Below are positions 33,945 through 41,621 of a stretch of 64,000 nt of DNA, piece by piece. Numbering within the stretch: position 1 is the stretch's first letter; every line of letters starts with the position of its first letter. Under the pieces are notes generated by a model that ran no database searches, was not told the DNA's origin, and was given only the letters and a program-made list of their open reading frames with translations. Source of the stretch: Salminus brasiliensis (taxonomy: Eukaryota; Chordata; Actinopteri; Characiformes; Bryconidae); the NCBI RefSeq assembly GCF_030463535.1, contig NC_132892.1:28980341-29044340 (forward strand). The letters are read 5' to 3'. A program made the translations under genes and the position numbers.

Positions 33945-35025
33945 TGAGTGTCACGTCCTGACTGTCTGGTTGCCCCCAGCAACCAGACATGATGTCATAG
34001 GCAGTTGAACATGAACTTAGTAGGGAGCGAGTGTAAGAAAAAAGGAGTGGACACTGCCAAGGATTAGAGAGAGAGAGAGAGAGAGACTATCAGCCACCAT
34101 AAACTTAATCTGAGTTCTATAGATCTGCCAAAAAGCAAGGCAATCTCCGCAGAGTCACAAGCTTTCCACACAACTCAGCTAAAGACTCTAAAAGGAGCTT
34201 TAAGTAAATACAAAAATCTAAAAAAGCACATAAATATGTCCACAAGTATTTAGGCAGCCTTCAAATTGGTGAGTTCATTGACTTTAACTGCTTAAACCCT
34301 GTACATCAGCCCACACTTCAGTACCCCCATCATTACCATCGGTTTCATAGACCCTGAAATAGAACTTCTCTAAGCTCACATGGGCCAATCACTGTCCATC
34401 TGCCAATGTGACAGACTGAACTCAATTATAAATACGTTGGGAAAGGTGGGATATTTCCACTTTTACAGACAACAGACTTCATTTATTTGGGGAAACAATT
34501 TACGGGATTACAGTGTTGCAAGATTCAAGCCAACAGCTACAGACATCATATCTGTGCTTACACACGTACATAACCTCAGTGTAGAAGAAACAAGAACTTT
34601 AAGACACATTTTAGTATTTAGTATTTTTGGTATTTATAAAGTCAAAATTTATCATAATCTGACCAAAAATGAAAGCTTGCGACTTAAAGTATATTGATGT
34701 GTTTGTTGTCTATGTAGGCTTTTGATGTTCTGTCATTTATGTTGTATTAAATCCTAATATTGGTGTAAATATAATGAAATGACAAGAATTTTGTGCTTTG
34801 CTTTGGAAACTATGTACATCAAGAAACAGTTACAGTGGACATAATGTCATGTTTCATGTGTAATTGAATAAAATCAGGAACATTGTAAATGTAGATCATC
34901 ACTGATCATCAAGTCAGATCTATCCACTGTTCTGTTCTTATAAGTGTGAAACTTTTAAAGATTGTTAAGTGATGATTTATCAGTTTTTTTCTGTTTTTTT
35001 TTTGTTACAGTCTTGGTTCCTTTGA
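10532..35025 (+). CDS. nfix: Nuclear factor I X, C-terminal part (nine spliced exons, 5' incomplete)
   Basis: Spliced CDS: 10532-10594, 11493-11567, 11780-11900, 13321-13448, 18809-18940, 25923-26092, 27362-27509, 30555-30643, 35011-35025 (941 nt). Every junction is GT/AG and the frame stays open through all joins, giving the last 313 residues and a TGA stop. NFI proteins bind TTGGC(N5)GCCAA as dimers in the nucleus and regulate neural, muscle and stem-cell genes. Only the proline/serine-rich transactivation half is present; the N-terminal DNA-binding/dimerisation domain is upstream of the window. Diagnostic blocks from family knowledge include [108 protein letters not shown] and [14 protein letters not shown]. 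The SWFL end and ADLESP block fit NFIX rather than NFIA, NFIB or NFIC. Teleosts can hold two nfix paralogues; which one this is cannot be decided here. Confidence 0.96.
10622..11390. repeat. 33-bp minisatellite filling the exon 3/4 intron
   Basis: About 23 units of about 33 bp fill most of this 898-nt intron. Two unit types recur, one with GTGATGTCACTGAGCTTTAA and one with GTGACATCATTGTACTTTAG, each ending GACAGAAGA or GCCAGAAGA; several longer blocks repeat, so recent multi-unit expansions occurred. The TGATGTCA core is one base from a CRE. The array stops about 100 bp before the next acceptor. Confidence 0.95.
11493..11567 (+). CDS. nfix: nfix exon 4 (75 nt)
   Basis: Acceptor CTGCAG at 11487-11492, donor GTGAGT at 11568. 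Encodes (G)[19 protein letters not shown] and VRVSQ, one of the most conserved NFI segments C-terminal to the DNA-binding domain. Phase 1 in, phase 1 out. Confidence 0.97.
11605..11715. mobile_element. MITE fragment inside a 212-nt intron
   Basis: The left block CGATATGTCCAAATGTTTG and the right block CAAAACTTTTGTCC are imperfect inverted ends of the family at 665-1160, with almost nothing between them but a GAGCAGGATAAATGC/ATGAATGAGCAGG core. It occupies half of the small exon 4/5 intron without disturbing either splice site. Confidence 0.6.
11780..11900 (+). CDS. nfix: nfix exon 5 (121 nt)
   Basis: Acceptor CTCCTCAG before 11780 with a good mixed pyrimidine tract; donor GTACAC at 11901. 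Encodes [20 protein letters not shown] then [20 protein letters not shown], matching the NFIX-specific ADLESP/NINQV block. Ends with AG of a Ser codon (phase 2). Confidence 0.97.
12018..12378. mobile_element. TTAA-flanked MITE with 12-bp inverted ends
   Basis: AGCAGCATTATG begins at about 12022 and its complement CATAATGTTGCT ends at about 12376, with one mismatch between arms. Each end is bordered by TTAA, the target-site duplication used by piggyBac and Kolobok elements. Internal DNA has no transposase frame. Confidence 0.55.
12470..12565. repeat. SINE-like tail fragment
   Basis: GTGAGTGAATGGGTGCATGT followed by ACCCTGCAATGGACTTGCACCC resembles the common fish retroposon tail (GTGAGTGAATG ... 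CTGGATTGG-type) also seen at 39770-39975. Short and diverged. Confidence 0.4.
13009..13318. repeat. (TG)n and long interrupted (CT)n before exon 6
   Basis: (GT)n at 13009-13038, then an interrupted CT repeat of roughly 200 bp (13110-13318) that runs into the TAG acceptor at 13318-13320 and is the exon 6 polypyrimidine tract. The Ser/Leu frames here are repeat translations. Confidence 0.97.
13321..13448 (+). CDS. nfix: nfix exon 6 (128 nt)
   Basis: Donor GTATAT at 13449. Completes a Ser codon, then encodes [39 protein letters not shown] and VDT. The [11 protein letters not shown] motif is characteristic of NFI proteins after the DNA-binding region. Ends with the first base of a Gly codon (phase 1). 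Flanked by CT repeat upstream and CA repeat (13457-13511) downstream. Confidence 0.97.
13545..13760. mobile_element. MITE fragment
   Basis: Shares TACTGCCAATAGAATAGGAC and CTAGAGGGGTATAAAGCCC type blocks with 1005-1085 and 45455-45525 (AGAGGGGTATAAGGTCCC). One end of the same family as 665-1160; the other end is not clear. Confidence 0.5.
14178..14252 (+). CDS. nfix: Predicted nfix cassette exon (75 nt, in frame)
   Basis: A tract from CTTGCAG (acceptor ending 14177) to GTTAGA (donor at 14253) is exactly 25 codons, starts and ends in phase 1, and therefore fits between exons 6 and 7 without changing the frame. It would insert [20 protein letters not shown] and QFPYHG in place of one Gly junction. 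The peptide is hydrophilic, has no stop, and is unlike the low-complexity DNA around it, which argues for selection. Upstream are (CA)n 13991-14029 and (CT)n 14110-14146; (CA)n starts eight bases after the donor. I am confident it is spliceable and less sure how often it is used. Confidence 0.75.
14261..14560. repeat. (CA)n and (GA)-rich low complexity
   Basis: (CA)n at 14261-14299, then a purine-rich GAGA tract at about 14396-14556. Frames in it are Arg/Glu repeat translations. No gene. Confidence 0.9.
14870..15985. repeat. AT-rich minisatellite (TAATTAGTAGTTACTG type)
   Basis: More than 1.1 kb of degenerate units of about 15-20 bp built on AATTAGTAG(CAG)TTACTG. A block of about 100 bp beginning AATTAGTAGCAGATACTGAA near 15768 recurs near 15897, the mark of a recent duplication inside an old array. 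Confidence 0.95.
16300..16985. other. Intron 6 stretch with two non-repetitive segments
   Basis: After (TG)n at 16263-16290, segments 16300-16395 and 16880-16985 have balanced composition, no repeats and no coding potential, unlike the surrounding DNA. They are candidate conserved non-coding elements. (CA)/(TG) patches lie between them (16480-16520, 16694-16722). Confidence 0.3.
17090..17640. repeat. AT-rich repeat with TCTGGCCAAAGCT-marked units
   Basis: Three successive units each start with AGTCTGGCCAA(A/G) (about 17070, 17250, 17430) and continue into TATATTATATAGTATT-like AT repeats, with spacing of about 180 bp. No coding potential. Confidence 0.75.
17750..18080. repeat. Dispersed repeat (TTTTGGAGCATTTCTATTGG family)
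   Basis: The core around 17970-18005 reads GGAGCATTTCTATTGGTCCA. Related cores occur at 29262 (GAGCATTTCTGTTGGTC), 29848 (GGAGCTTTTCTGTTGGTC) and, in complement, 8195-8215 (TGGACCAATAGAAATGC). Four scattered relatives mark an interspersed element of unknown class. 18080-18800 holds nothing I recognise. Confidence 0.6.
18809..18940 (+). CDS. nfix: nfix exon 7 (132 nt)
   Basis: Acceptor TCTGGCAG before 18809, donor GTGAGA at 18941. Encodes [40 protein letters not shown] and GVRP. LKKSGKLDF and [10 protein letters not shown] blocks are NFIX hallmarks. Phase 1 in and out, so it is skippable in frame. The upstream tract is TTG/TTTG-rich (18735-18790) rather than CT-rich. Confidence 0.97.
19000..20160 (-). 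pseudogene. Tc1/mariner-like transposase relic
   Basis: On the complement, starting at about 19391, the frame reads [20 protein letters not shown] and continues [14 protein letters not shown]. This is the start of the helix-turn-helix (paired-like) DNA-binding domain of fish Tc1 transposases. The frame stops after about 50 residues and the catalytic DDE part is not seen. A different repeat appears to interrupt the copy at about 19500-19855 (GGGGCCC-rich), after which CCATGTTCTGATCAGC resumes the match to the copy at 7445-8190. Dead element. Confidence 0.7.
20160..22000. other. Intron 7 sequence with GA and ATT low complexity
   Basis: (GA)n at 21281-21312 and ATT/TTA-rich DNA at 21408-21780. 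The rest shows no coding potential, motif or element I recognise. Confidence 0.6.
22378..22999. repeat. 69-bp minisatellite (GGTTCTTTAA type), about nine units
   Basis: Units start ACCTTCACTTGATGCTACCA and contain AGGGTTCTTTAA and GAAGAACCACTTT. Starts are near 22379, 22449, 22518, 22586, 22655, 22724, 22793, 22862 and 22931. Single related units precede it (22020-22330), and the same motif occurs dispersed at 38440-38830 and 49070-49220, so the array grew from an interspersed element. Confidence 0.93.
23120..23650. other. Non-repetitive intronic block (candidate conserved non-coding element)
   Basis: About 500 bp of balanced-composition DNA between two tandem arrays, without microsatellites. 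It contains homeodomain-type TAAT cores and CpGs. Six frames have only short ORFs. Developmental transcription-factor genes such as nfix often hold enhancers in introns. Inference only. Confidence 0.35.
23815..25060. repeat. 31-bp satellite with a 279-bp (9-unit) higher-order repeat
   Basis: Monomers of about 31 bp read CTTACTAGTATAGATTATAC then CACTAAATATA. The block beginning CTTGTATAGATTGTACTGCT at 23977 recurs at 24256 with the same monomer order, a 279-bp period equal to nine monomers. After about 24600 monomers diverge. Confidence 0.95.
25260..25420. mobile_element. Transposon end fragment (AAAAGTTTGTGCACCCC type)
   Basis: AAAAGTTTGTGCACCCCAGA is similar to GTATAAACGTCTGGGCACCC at 62771 and is the usual end of a common fish DNA element. 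No transposase frame. Confidence 0.5.
25420..25910. repeat. TG, GA, CA and CT microsatellites before exon 8
   Basis: (TG)n at 25452-25476, (GA)n at 25575-25602, (CA)n at 25667-25688 and (CT)n at 25856-25900; the last, followed by TCTGTCTATTTCTCTCACAC, is the exon 8 polypyrimidine tract. Confidence 0.95.
25923..26092 (+). CDS. nfix: nfix exon 8 (170 nt)
   Basis: Acceptor CACACAG ending 25922, donor GTAACA at 26093. Encodes [40 protein letters not shown] and [17 protein letters not shown]. The ALHFPS-IIQQ-PYF-HP-IRYH series is shared by all NFI transactivation domains. Enters phase 1 and ends on a codon boundary. Confidence 0.97.
26205..26520. repeat. CA, CT and TG microsatellites
   Basis: (CA)n at about 26208-26240, (CT)n at 26345-26374, (TG)n at 26472-26512, all in the exon 8/9 intron. 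Confidence 0.95.
27028..27130. mobile_element. LINE reverse-transcriptase fragment-like repeat
   Basis: GGAGTCCCACAGGGTTCAGT would read GVPQGSVVG, the GxPQGS block of non-LTR reverse transcriptase. The same sequence continuing TAGGGTCTATGAAACTGAT occurs at 38621-38665 (GVPQGSILG). Only about 100 bp can be followed, and the shared flank does not read on as protein, so this is debris or part of a composite repeat. Confidence 0.4.
27362..27509 (+). CDS. nfix: nfix exon 9 (148 nt)
   Basis: Acceptor GTCTGCAG ending 27361 after a TG-rich, pyrimidine-poor tract; donor GTAAGT at 27510. Encodes [40 protein letters not shown] and GGLGSPTSP. The proline-rich [16 protein letters not shown] block is the core of the NFI proline-rich activation domain. 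Phase 0 in and phase 1 out, so skipping it would shift the frame; alternative use of this region is known for NFI genes. Confidence 0.97.
27510..30490 (+). other. nfix: Intron 9: mostly unremarkable, one G-rich and one GC-rich segment
   Basis: 28230-28650 is pyrimidine-rich. 28766-28840 is T/G-rich with several GGGG runs and a G9 at 28829-28837. 28840-28945 is a short non-repetitive GC-rich block. 29190-29230 is (AAT)n. 29240-29310 and 29810-29960 are dispersed-repeat fragments related to 17970. 29965-30005 is TATATA. 30130-30300 is a non-repetitive block. No exons seen. Confidence 0.5.
30505..30539 (+). repeat. (TG)n just before the exon 10 acceptor
   Basis: Pure TG for 22 bases then interrupted TG to 30539, ending about 15 bases before the acceptor. 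No pyrimidine tract is visible: the acceptor is preceded by GTGCATTTGAGCAG. Complementary to (CA)n at 30652-30670 on the other side of the exon. Confidence 0.95.
30555..30643 (+). CDS. nfix: nfix exon 10 (89 nt)
   Basis: Donor GTGTGT at 30644. Completes the Pro codon left by exon 9, then encodes [20 protein letters not shown] and FLNIPQQTQ. The [16 protein letters not shown] motif ends all NFI proteins. Phase 1 in, phase 0 out: skipping it would shift the frame and replace the conserved C-terminus. The acceptor lacks a pyrimidine tract and the donor is followed within eight bases by a CA repeat. Confidence 0.96.
30652..30670 (+). repeat. (CA)n just after the exon 10 donor
   Basis: Starts eight bases into the intron. 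Together with 30505-30539 it brackets exon 10 with complementary repeats. Confidence 0.95.
30671..35010 (+). other. nfix: Intron 10
   Basis: AT-rich intron. 32205-32390 is a GC-richer, non-repetitive block with no open frame that looks coding. 33719-33755 is (CA)n; 33919-33944 and 34068-34086 are (GA)n. A 105-codon + frame at 34380-34697 resembles no family I know and has no splice signals linking it to nfix. Nothing else recognised. Confidence 0.5.
35011..35025 (+). CDS. nfix: nfix terminal coding exon: Ser-Trp-Phe-Leu-stop
   Basis: Acceptor TTTGTTACAG ending 35010 after a strong T-rich tract. Five codons (TCT TGG TTC CTT TGA) supply the SWFL C-terminus that distinguishes NFIX; the joined end reads IPQQTQSWFL. 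Too short for any ORF finder, found by splice matching. The exon continues as 3' UTR. Confidence 0.96.
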   Translation, partial: SWFL

Positions 35026-36959
35026 CAAGATCCCTCTGAAACATACAGACATGAAGTCTGTGGCTGAAATGGGAAACACAAAGCTAGGTATGGACCGCAG
35101 TTAGCATATTACACCACACCTCGATCAACTCAAACCTGCACGCATCCCTCCCCCTCCAAAAAAACCCTTCAACGCGAGCCCCGTAATGAGGAATCCAGAA
35201 CACTTCCACGATTCTTCAGATAAATCTGGAAAACTTCCACGTTGTCCTTCCGCACGCCTGAAACACTTCCACATGATTCGCCAGAAGGCCTGGAAAACTG
35301 CTGATTCTACAAATACAGAACAAACACGGATATCAACTACACAGACAGCGTGGGATGGAGGATGTTTGGAAAAAAACGGATAAATACTGTTTTGGAACAA
35401 AAAAAACAAAAGCAAATGACTTGATTCCATTTAGGAGGAAGAAAAGAGACATTTCACACAGTTTTTGTAATGTTACCAAGGCAACCTGGATATGATATCG
35501 ACCAATCTTCTTCTTTTTCATCCTTATTTTTGTTCGTTTTCAATCATCCTCATCCACCACTCACACGGCGTGGAAATTCCAAGAGATTCCGTGTGCACTC
35601 AGCCACAGTTCAAGCTGATTGGTTGAGCTTTAATAATTTCTCTTCTTTATGTCCAGTAAAAATTAAGACCCTCACCTGCATGACACCTTGATCTTCATAC
35701 CCCTCATCGACTTTTGACCACGTTCAGCTCTACTTGACCCTTAAAGCCAGTGGTTTGAGCGTGCTCGGATCCATGCTATCTGATTGAACACCCTCGATTT
35801 TGCTCGCTCCAGATTGGCCGATCTGTGGCGCCAGATGCCATCCAGTTGTTTGACACGCACAGAAGAAATGTGCGTGTCTGATTTCTGGTCACATAGCGAC
35901 CGACTGACAGGGACGCAACATTTGCATATGCACTCTTCAAAACCGTGAAATTTGATAAGGGATGATTTGTGTGTGTGTGGGTTTAAATACTGTGATCAGT
36001 ACTGGCAGCAGGGCGAGCTGGCTTTGTCATAAAACTTTTAACCTTTTTTTTTTTTTGGCAGGCGGGCTGTCGCAGCACAATAGGGTGGCCTTGGCACCAT
36101 CGCTCTATCACGTACACTCACATGCACACACATACAAACACACATCTTCTTAGCAATACAGTACACAAAACACAACTTACAGCTGACCACCTATAATCAG
36201 GCTCAGCTTATCGGCTAATCACAGTAATATCAATATTAGCAATAGACCGAAGACAGTGATGGATAAATGACATTGTGTTGAAGTCTTAAAGCCTTTAGAA
36301 ATGCATGACTACAGATATGAACTGGATATTAGTCATATTAGTCATGCACTATAAGTGATGAAAAATGGAAAGTCAGGCCAATATACACAATAATAAAAGC
36401 ATTTTTGAGTCAACTCGACTGTCAACAGTATGAGTAATGGTCATCAGTAAATGAGTAAATGATCTGCAGCCGAAACTGTTTAGTCTATAGCTCCGCCCCC
36501 TCAATCTGTTTACTGCGTATTCCCATCTACTGTGCTGATCTCAGTTAGACTGTAGGGCCACTCCAGAACTATGAAATGACACTACATAAGACTAAATGTC
36601 TTTCCGTTCTTTATCAAACTCTATTCAGACGGGATTCGTTTTACATGGTGAGGTGGAACAATGTAATTTTTGCTACAAGACGTCTGTAAAAACTGTAAAA
36701 AACAGATTCACACGGCATAAGAATTCTCAGCAAAAATGACCGAGATGGGTGTGGCTACTCTACTAAAAAAAAAGGTATGTAGGCTATAGGCTACACTACA
36801 CATTAATTTGCCTAAAGCAGCCTGAAACGCAGAACCTCTGTGGAGTGCTTATGCATGTTGAAACTAAATGCCTCCTCTTGCGCCACCATACCGGAGAAAA
36901 TCCATGAAAAATCTCCTTTCTACAGGATATGACGAATATCGACCCACATGTTGATTCAC

Positions 36960-37075
36960 ACAGGATTTGGTAAAGCTACAGTCTAACTGCCTGCTTTTTT
37001 GAGATGCAGGAGATCATAAGTTTGAATCCCATCGACAAACAAACAGTAATCAGATTGAGGGGCGGAGCCTAAACT
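36960..37075. repeat. tRNA-like SINE fragment
   Basis: GTTTGAATCCCAT at about 37020 resembles a tRNA B box. The A box is not convincing. Low confidence. Confidence 0.3.
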
Positions 37076-38439
37076 AAACATCTTACACAGTATTTAATCA
37101 GTTTCAGCTGCAGCTCATTTACTAATGATTTGAGGCTCAGCTCAGCATGTATTGTTGACCAAACTGAGATGCAGAAGTTTAAATTAAAATCTGAATTAGG
37201 AGAACTTTTGACTGAACCACGTTAAGCTACCTCAAAAAACGCTCTGTATCCAGGTGGCCCGCCTTTACGTTTTCGTAAAGTGAGATAACGTCAGAGTTTG
37301 AAGGCTGCATTTCTAAAGGGTTTATGACGCTTACCATTAGAGTAACGTTCCACCGTCCATCAGTTTCAGTGCTACCGTTTCAGTATCTAAACACTTCAGA
37401 ATTAGATCTCGCTCGGCTGATCTTCTCCGTTTTCTTTTGTTTTACAGTAGATTTTCCTTCATTGTCTTTACAGGTTTGTTTTGACTGGTTTCCTTTTGTG
37501 TGATCTGGGTTTTATTACAGCTACAGAATTCATTGCACGCGAGTTTAGCTTTGACTTTATCACATTAACAGTACTAGTTTCTTTTAAGAACCATAACAGC
37601 TCAGCATTATCAGCACCACTCTTGTCATTTCATGGCTGTAGGAACGGCCAACTCCATACCCACCACCCCGTCGCTTTCATCTTCAGTGCTCAACCCACGT
37701 CTAATTTATTCACTTCTGTTCTGTGTTTTCTCCTTTCAACAGCTGCCAGTTAAATCCACAGTGTCCTCCATAACGTATAGCCGATCGTACACAGTAAATC
37801 ATACACACAAAGACACAGAATTGCACTATGACATGCATCTAAAACCCGAACGAACAAAGTGACGTCCCGCTTATTCATTTTTATTAACCCCTAACATGAA
37901 CAAACCAATTACAGCATTACTATCACTATCATAACCCTGACAAACACTACATACACTCAAAAGTAGGGCTGCCACTCTTAATTATATCATAATTCCAGTA
38001 ATCTACCAATTTATTTGATGATTTAATGAATATGAAGCGCTTTCTGCACTTTCTAGTCCAGTTAAATCAGACCCTTGGTGCGATCCGTTTCCGGGGCAGG
38101 TGTGAAGGTGGTCTCGGTCCGGTCCTAAACAAACAAACTATCAGGTATACTTCGGAAGTGTGAGCTAAACGGCTCCCATATCCAAGTGTTAACCTGGTAC
38201 ACATCCCAGTCCGGAACACAGGCCCTTCTTCCTGTACTTACGTACTTGCTCCTGCCCCAGATAGCTCTGACCAATCATTTGGTCCCTGTGTCAAAACAAC
38301 CCAAAAGGGGACCAACTCTGTAACTGATTCGGACCAGAGTAAACCAACTACAGGTGTGAAAAAGCCCTTAAACAACTGATCAGAGCTGTTTAGATAATCC
38401 AAAAAAAAAAAAAAAAGAAATGGTAAACTCTTAAAAACC

Positions 38440-38830
38440 AAGGTGCTACAAAGGGTTCTTTAAGTGATACCACAGAAAAATCATCAAAAATCATATATCA
38501 AATATTTCTGTAAACAAGCTGTGAGCATGAAGAACTTTTCAATTGGTGAAGAACTTTAACTTTGACTTCTTGAAACCCTTTAACCTTCAAATCCTAGGTT
38601 AATTATTCTATTATTAATAATATGGAGTCCCACAGGGTTCTATTTTAGGGTCTATGAAACTGATTAACTGGTTACTAATGGGAATACCGCAGTCATGAGG
38701 GGGGAGAACTAAAGTGTGGGCCTATGTACAGGGTTTAAGGACCTTCACATATATCTCTTTTCCAAAAATTGCTCTTATCTGAACCAAAAGTGGTTCTTCT
38801 ATGGCATCAAAAAAGAACCTTTTGCAGCAT
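38440..38830. repeat. Dispersed repeat with GGTTCTTTAAG and LINE-like GVPQGS segment
   Basis: AAGGGTTCTTTAAGTGATAC at 38451 and GGTTCTTCTATGGCATC at 38791 are inverted-looking ends related to the 22378 array and to 49070-49220. Between them is the GGAGTCCCACAGGGTTCTAT segment shared with 27035. Confidence 0.55.
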
Positions 38831-39599
38831 CTTTATTTTATAGTGTATATATCAAAAATGTATTTCCGTGCTACCAAAATATCCACCATGCTCTGTTTAT
38901 TACAGCAAAAAGAGCAGATATTATGGTAAATTGCTCATATTCAGCATAAATTTCAAGCAATGACTTTTTTCAGTCTCGTCATGGTGACAGCCCTACAGTA
39001 ATCCCAATCCAGCGAAACACTACATACACAAACTCCAAAACAAAAACTCACAAATATATATATCACAAAATAACTGGACTGCCTGGCTGTCGGTCACATG
39101 CCAGGGATTCTTATTGGCTAAGACCAGCCCAATGCCCCCCCCCCCTTTCTTGGCTCTTCCATACAGCTTATTAATTAAGATCATAATCGCCCACCACGCA
39201 TCAAAGTGCCTCTGTAATCCCCCATCTATATGCAACCTGTCTGGCATTGAATTCAGGGTGTGTACTCCATGTATAAGCTATAGAATCAGTGTACTATAAT
39301 GTATCATGGCTTAGCAAGAACCAGAACATAGGAGACTGGAAACATCGCAGTTTATAAATATATATATTATCCAGACTTAATATCATGCTCGTACGTGCTG
39401 TATATATATGGAAATATGTATAGTAGCTCTTCTTTTATGAAATATGGCAGTCTAGTTATTTTTTGACGTTCCTCCTCCTCAGTCAGTGAAGTCATCTCAT
39501 GTAGTCCAGGGAATGAATTAACATCAACCAACCCACGAAAACAGCATATCATCATCATCATTATCATCACCATCATCATAATGATATGAGTTATCATAC

Positions 39600-39975
39600 C
39601 CCTGGTCCAGGCTTGTAGATGAATCGATCAACAGACCGGTGAACTGCCCTATCCATGCTCCGCTCACAGAAGCATGCTCTCATAGCAACTGTTGCTAGGG
39701 TGGAGAAACTGTAGCCCACACCTCAGATGAGGAGTTCGGTGGGTTCCCTCTGGGTCCCACCTCCACAAAACACACATGGTAGGTGAATTGGCTATGCTAA
39801 ATTTAGCCAGTTGCCCCTTAGGTGTGAGTTGAATGGGTGTGTGTTGTAGTCTGATGGCTTGGTGTCCTGTCTAGGAGAAAGTCCTGCATTCTGTCCAGTG
39901 ATTCTGAGTGGGCTTTAGACCCACTGCGACTCTGGCCAAGAAGAAGCAGATAAGAAGATGAATGAATGAAAATGT
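39600..39975 (+). mobile_element. SINE-type retroposon, 3' part
   Basis: Contains GTAGGTGAATTGGCTATGCT, TAGGTGTGAGTTGAATGGG, TGTCCTGTCTAGGAG, GACCCACTGCGACTCTG and AAGAAGCAGATAAGAAGATG followed by a (GAAT)n tail. That order is the standard 3' half of an abundant fish SINE. The tRNA-like head is not clear. From memory of the repeat, not from a search. Confidence 0.65.
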
Positions 39976-40101
39976 ATAGATTATTATTATGTAATCAGTA
40001 TAAAGTAATCAAGGGATACGTAGCATGGTGGAGTCATTGCCGTCCAATCCAGCCTGCCTAGTTTTGGCGAGTAACAACAACCTAGCCAATAGGCCCCTAA
40101 G

Positions 40102-40416
40102 GCTACGTTCACATTACAAGCTTCATTAATCAAATCAGATTTTTTGCTCCGATCGGATTTGGCCATCTTGCCAGCTCACATTAATGAATGTAAGCGAGCA
40201 TCTGTCTAATGTAAGTGGAGCGCATACATACAGACACAAAAACACACTAAATCCAATCTGCTCACTTTGATGTCTCATGCCCACAAATCGGATATGTATC
40301 TGATGTATCTAGAACCAAATATTAACGCAAATCTGATTAGATCAGATCTGTGTCACATTAGGGGAAAAAATGAGATTAGACTACAGGCTTCAGCCTGGCA
40401 ATGCGGGCGTAGCCTA
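40102..40416. mobile_element. MITE with GGCTACGTTCACATT ends and TAA duplication
   Basis: Left end GGCTACGTTCACATTAC at about 40103; the complement of the right end reads GGCTACGCCCGCATTGCC. TAA flanks both ends (CTAAGGCTACG, CGTAGCCTAAAT). A 3-bp TWA duplication is typical of PIF/Harbinger elements; a hAT origin is the alternative. The interior is TCAGATT-rich without a frame. Confidence 0.6.
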
Positions 40417-41586
40417 AATGTCGTGACTCTAAACCAGTTTGCAGTTCAGTTTGAATAATTTCCGGATTTTCTTACTAGAGAGTTCAGTCCTGCCTGCTTT
40501 GACAAAAACTGGATGTTCAACTGATATGCAAAACCACCAATCACAGCACACTGGTGTTTTGAGAGTTGTGTGCAGATCAGTAAACCCCGCCAATCAGAAT
40601 TGTTTTGTTTTTTGACATTCTGTAACGATTGTCCAACCTAGCAACAGTAGCTATGGAACACTGCCTCTGTGGGTGGAGCATTGGTGGGTATTGTTAATAT
40701 AAGAAAAGTATTAGTGTTTCAGATAACGCTAGAGAGAGCGGTGTTTGCGGACTGAGCCGTGTGCAATGTGCTGGGTAGATGTCTGTTAGTGTGTATGAGA
40801 ATTGTAAGAAAGTAAAAAACCTTTTTGGGTGTTTTTTCCTAAAGTCCACTCACCCTGGACTCTAAACTCAAGGGCCATGGAGTCATTGTAAAATTTGCTT
40901 TGGGGGGATTATTAATATTATTTCTCATTTTACCTTTTTTTAATGTTTAATTTGTAATCTTTATTTTTTTGGTTTGTTTTAAACTATAGGGGGGGGGGGG
41001 AGAAACAGTTTTACACAAACGTCAAAACCAGTGTATTACGATATGATCCTGGTATATATATATATCAGTAACTGTAGAAAACATGGAAAAAGTCACATCT
41101 CTCAAAGGTGAAGCAGCCACAGGTCTAGCGCCTCTGCTGGCTGGCTGCGGTATGATGTGTAGCTCCGCCCATCCCCATATGTTTCAGTGACAAAACAACA
41201 GCCCATTTTCCACCTCATCTTTCCCTCTAAACTGTCTTTCCATCTCCAGCGTCTTTCCAATTCCTGCAGTTAGCTTCCCTGTGCTGATTAGTGGCCCATT
41301 TTTTATTTCCCCCCCGAAAACATTTTTTAACTCTCACTCTGCTTTACCGTAAGTAGGCGGGGTTACATTTAGCAATTAAATGATTGACAGCCTTGGCTAG
41401 AAGAGGCCGGTGGTCTGTAGGTACTGATGTAGAGGAACTTACATGAGCTGCACTTTTACTGTTGGAGCGTCCGCTTACCGGACAAACTGGGAATCCAGGG
41501 GGACATCAGAGGCGGACAGTTTTGGGAATGGAACCATGGGGTCCATGTTTTCTACACTAAAAAAAGATAAATCTGCGTGACAGTGA

Positions 41587-41589
<3 letters not shown>

Positions 41590-41618
<29 letters not shown>
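41590..41618. repeat. (TA)n
   Basis: Simple alternating TA repeat of about 28 bp in the presumed 3' UTR. Confidence 0.95.

Positions 41619-41621
<3 letters not shown>

Noticed and set aside
34380..34697. 105-codon + frame in nfix intron 10
   Set aside because: Resembles no domain I know, lies inside an intron, no promoter or splice support, AT-rich codons; probably chance.
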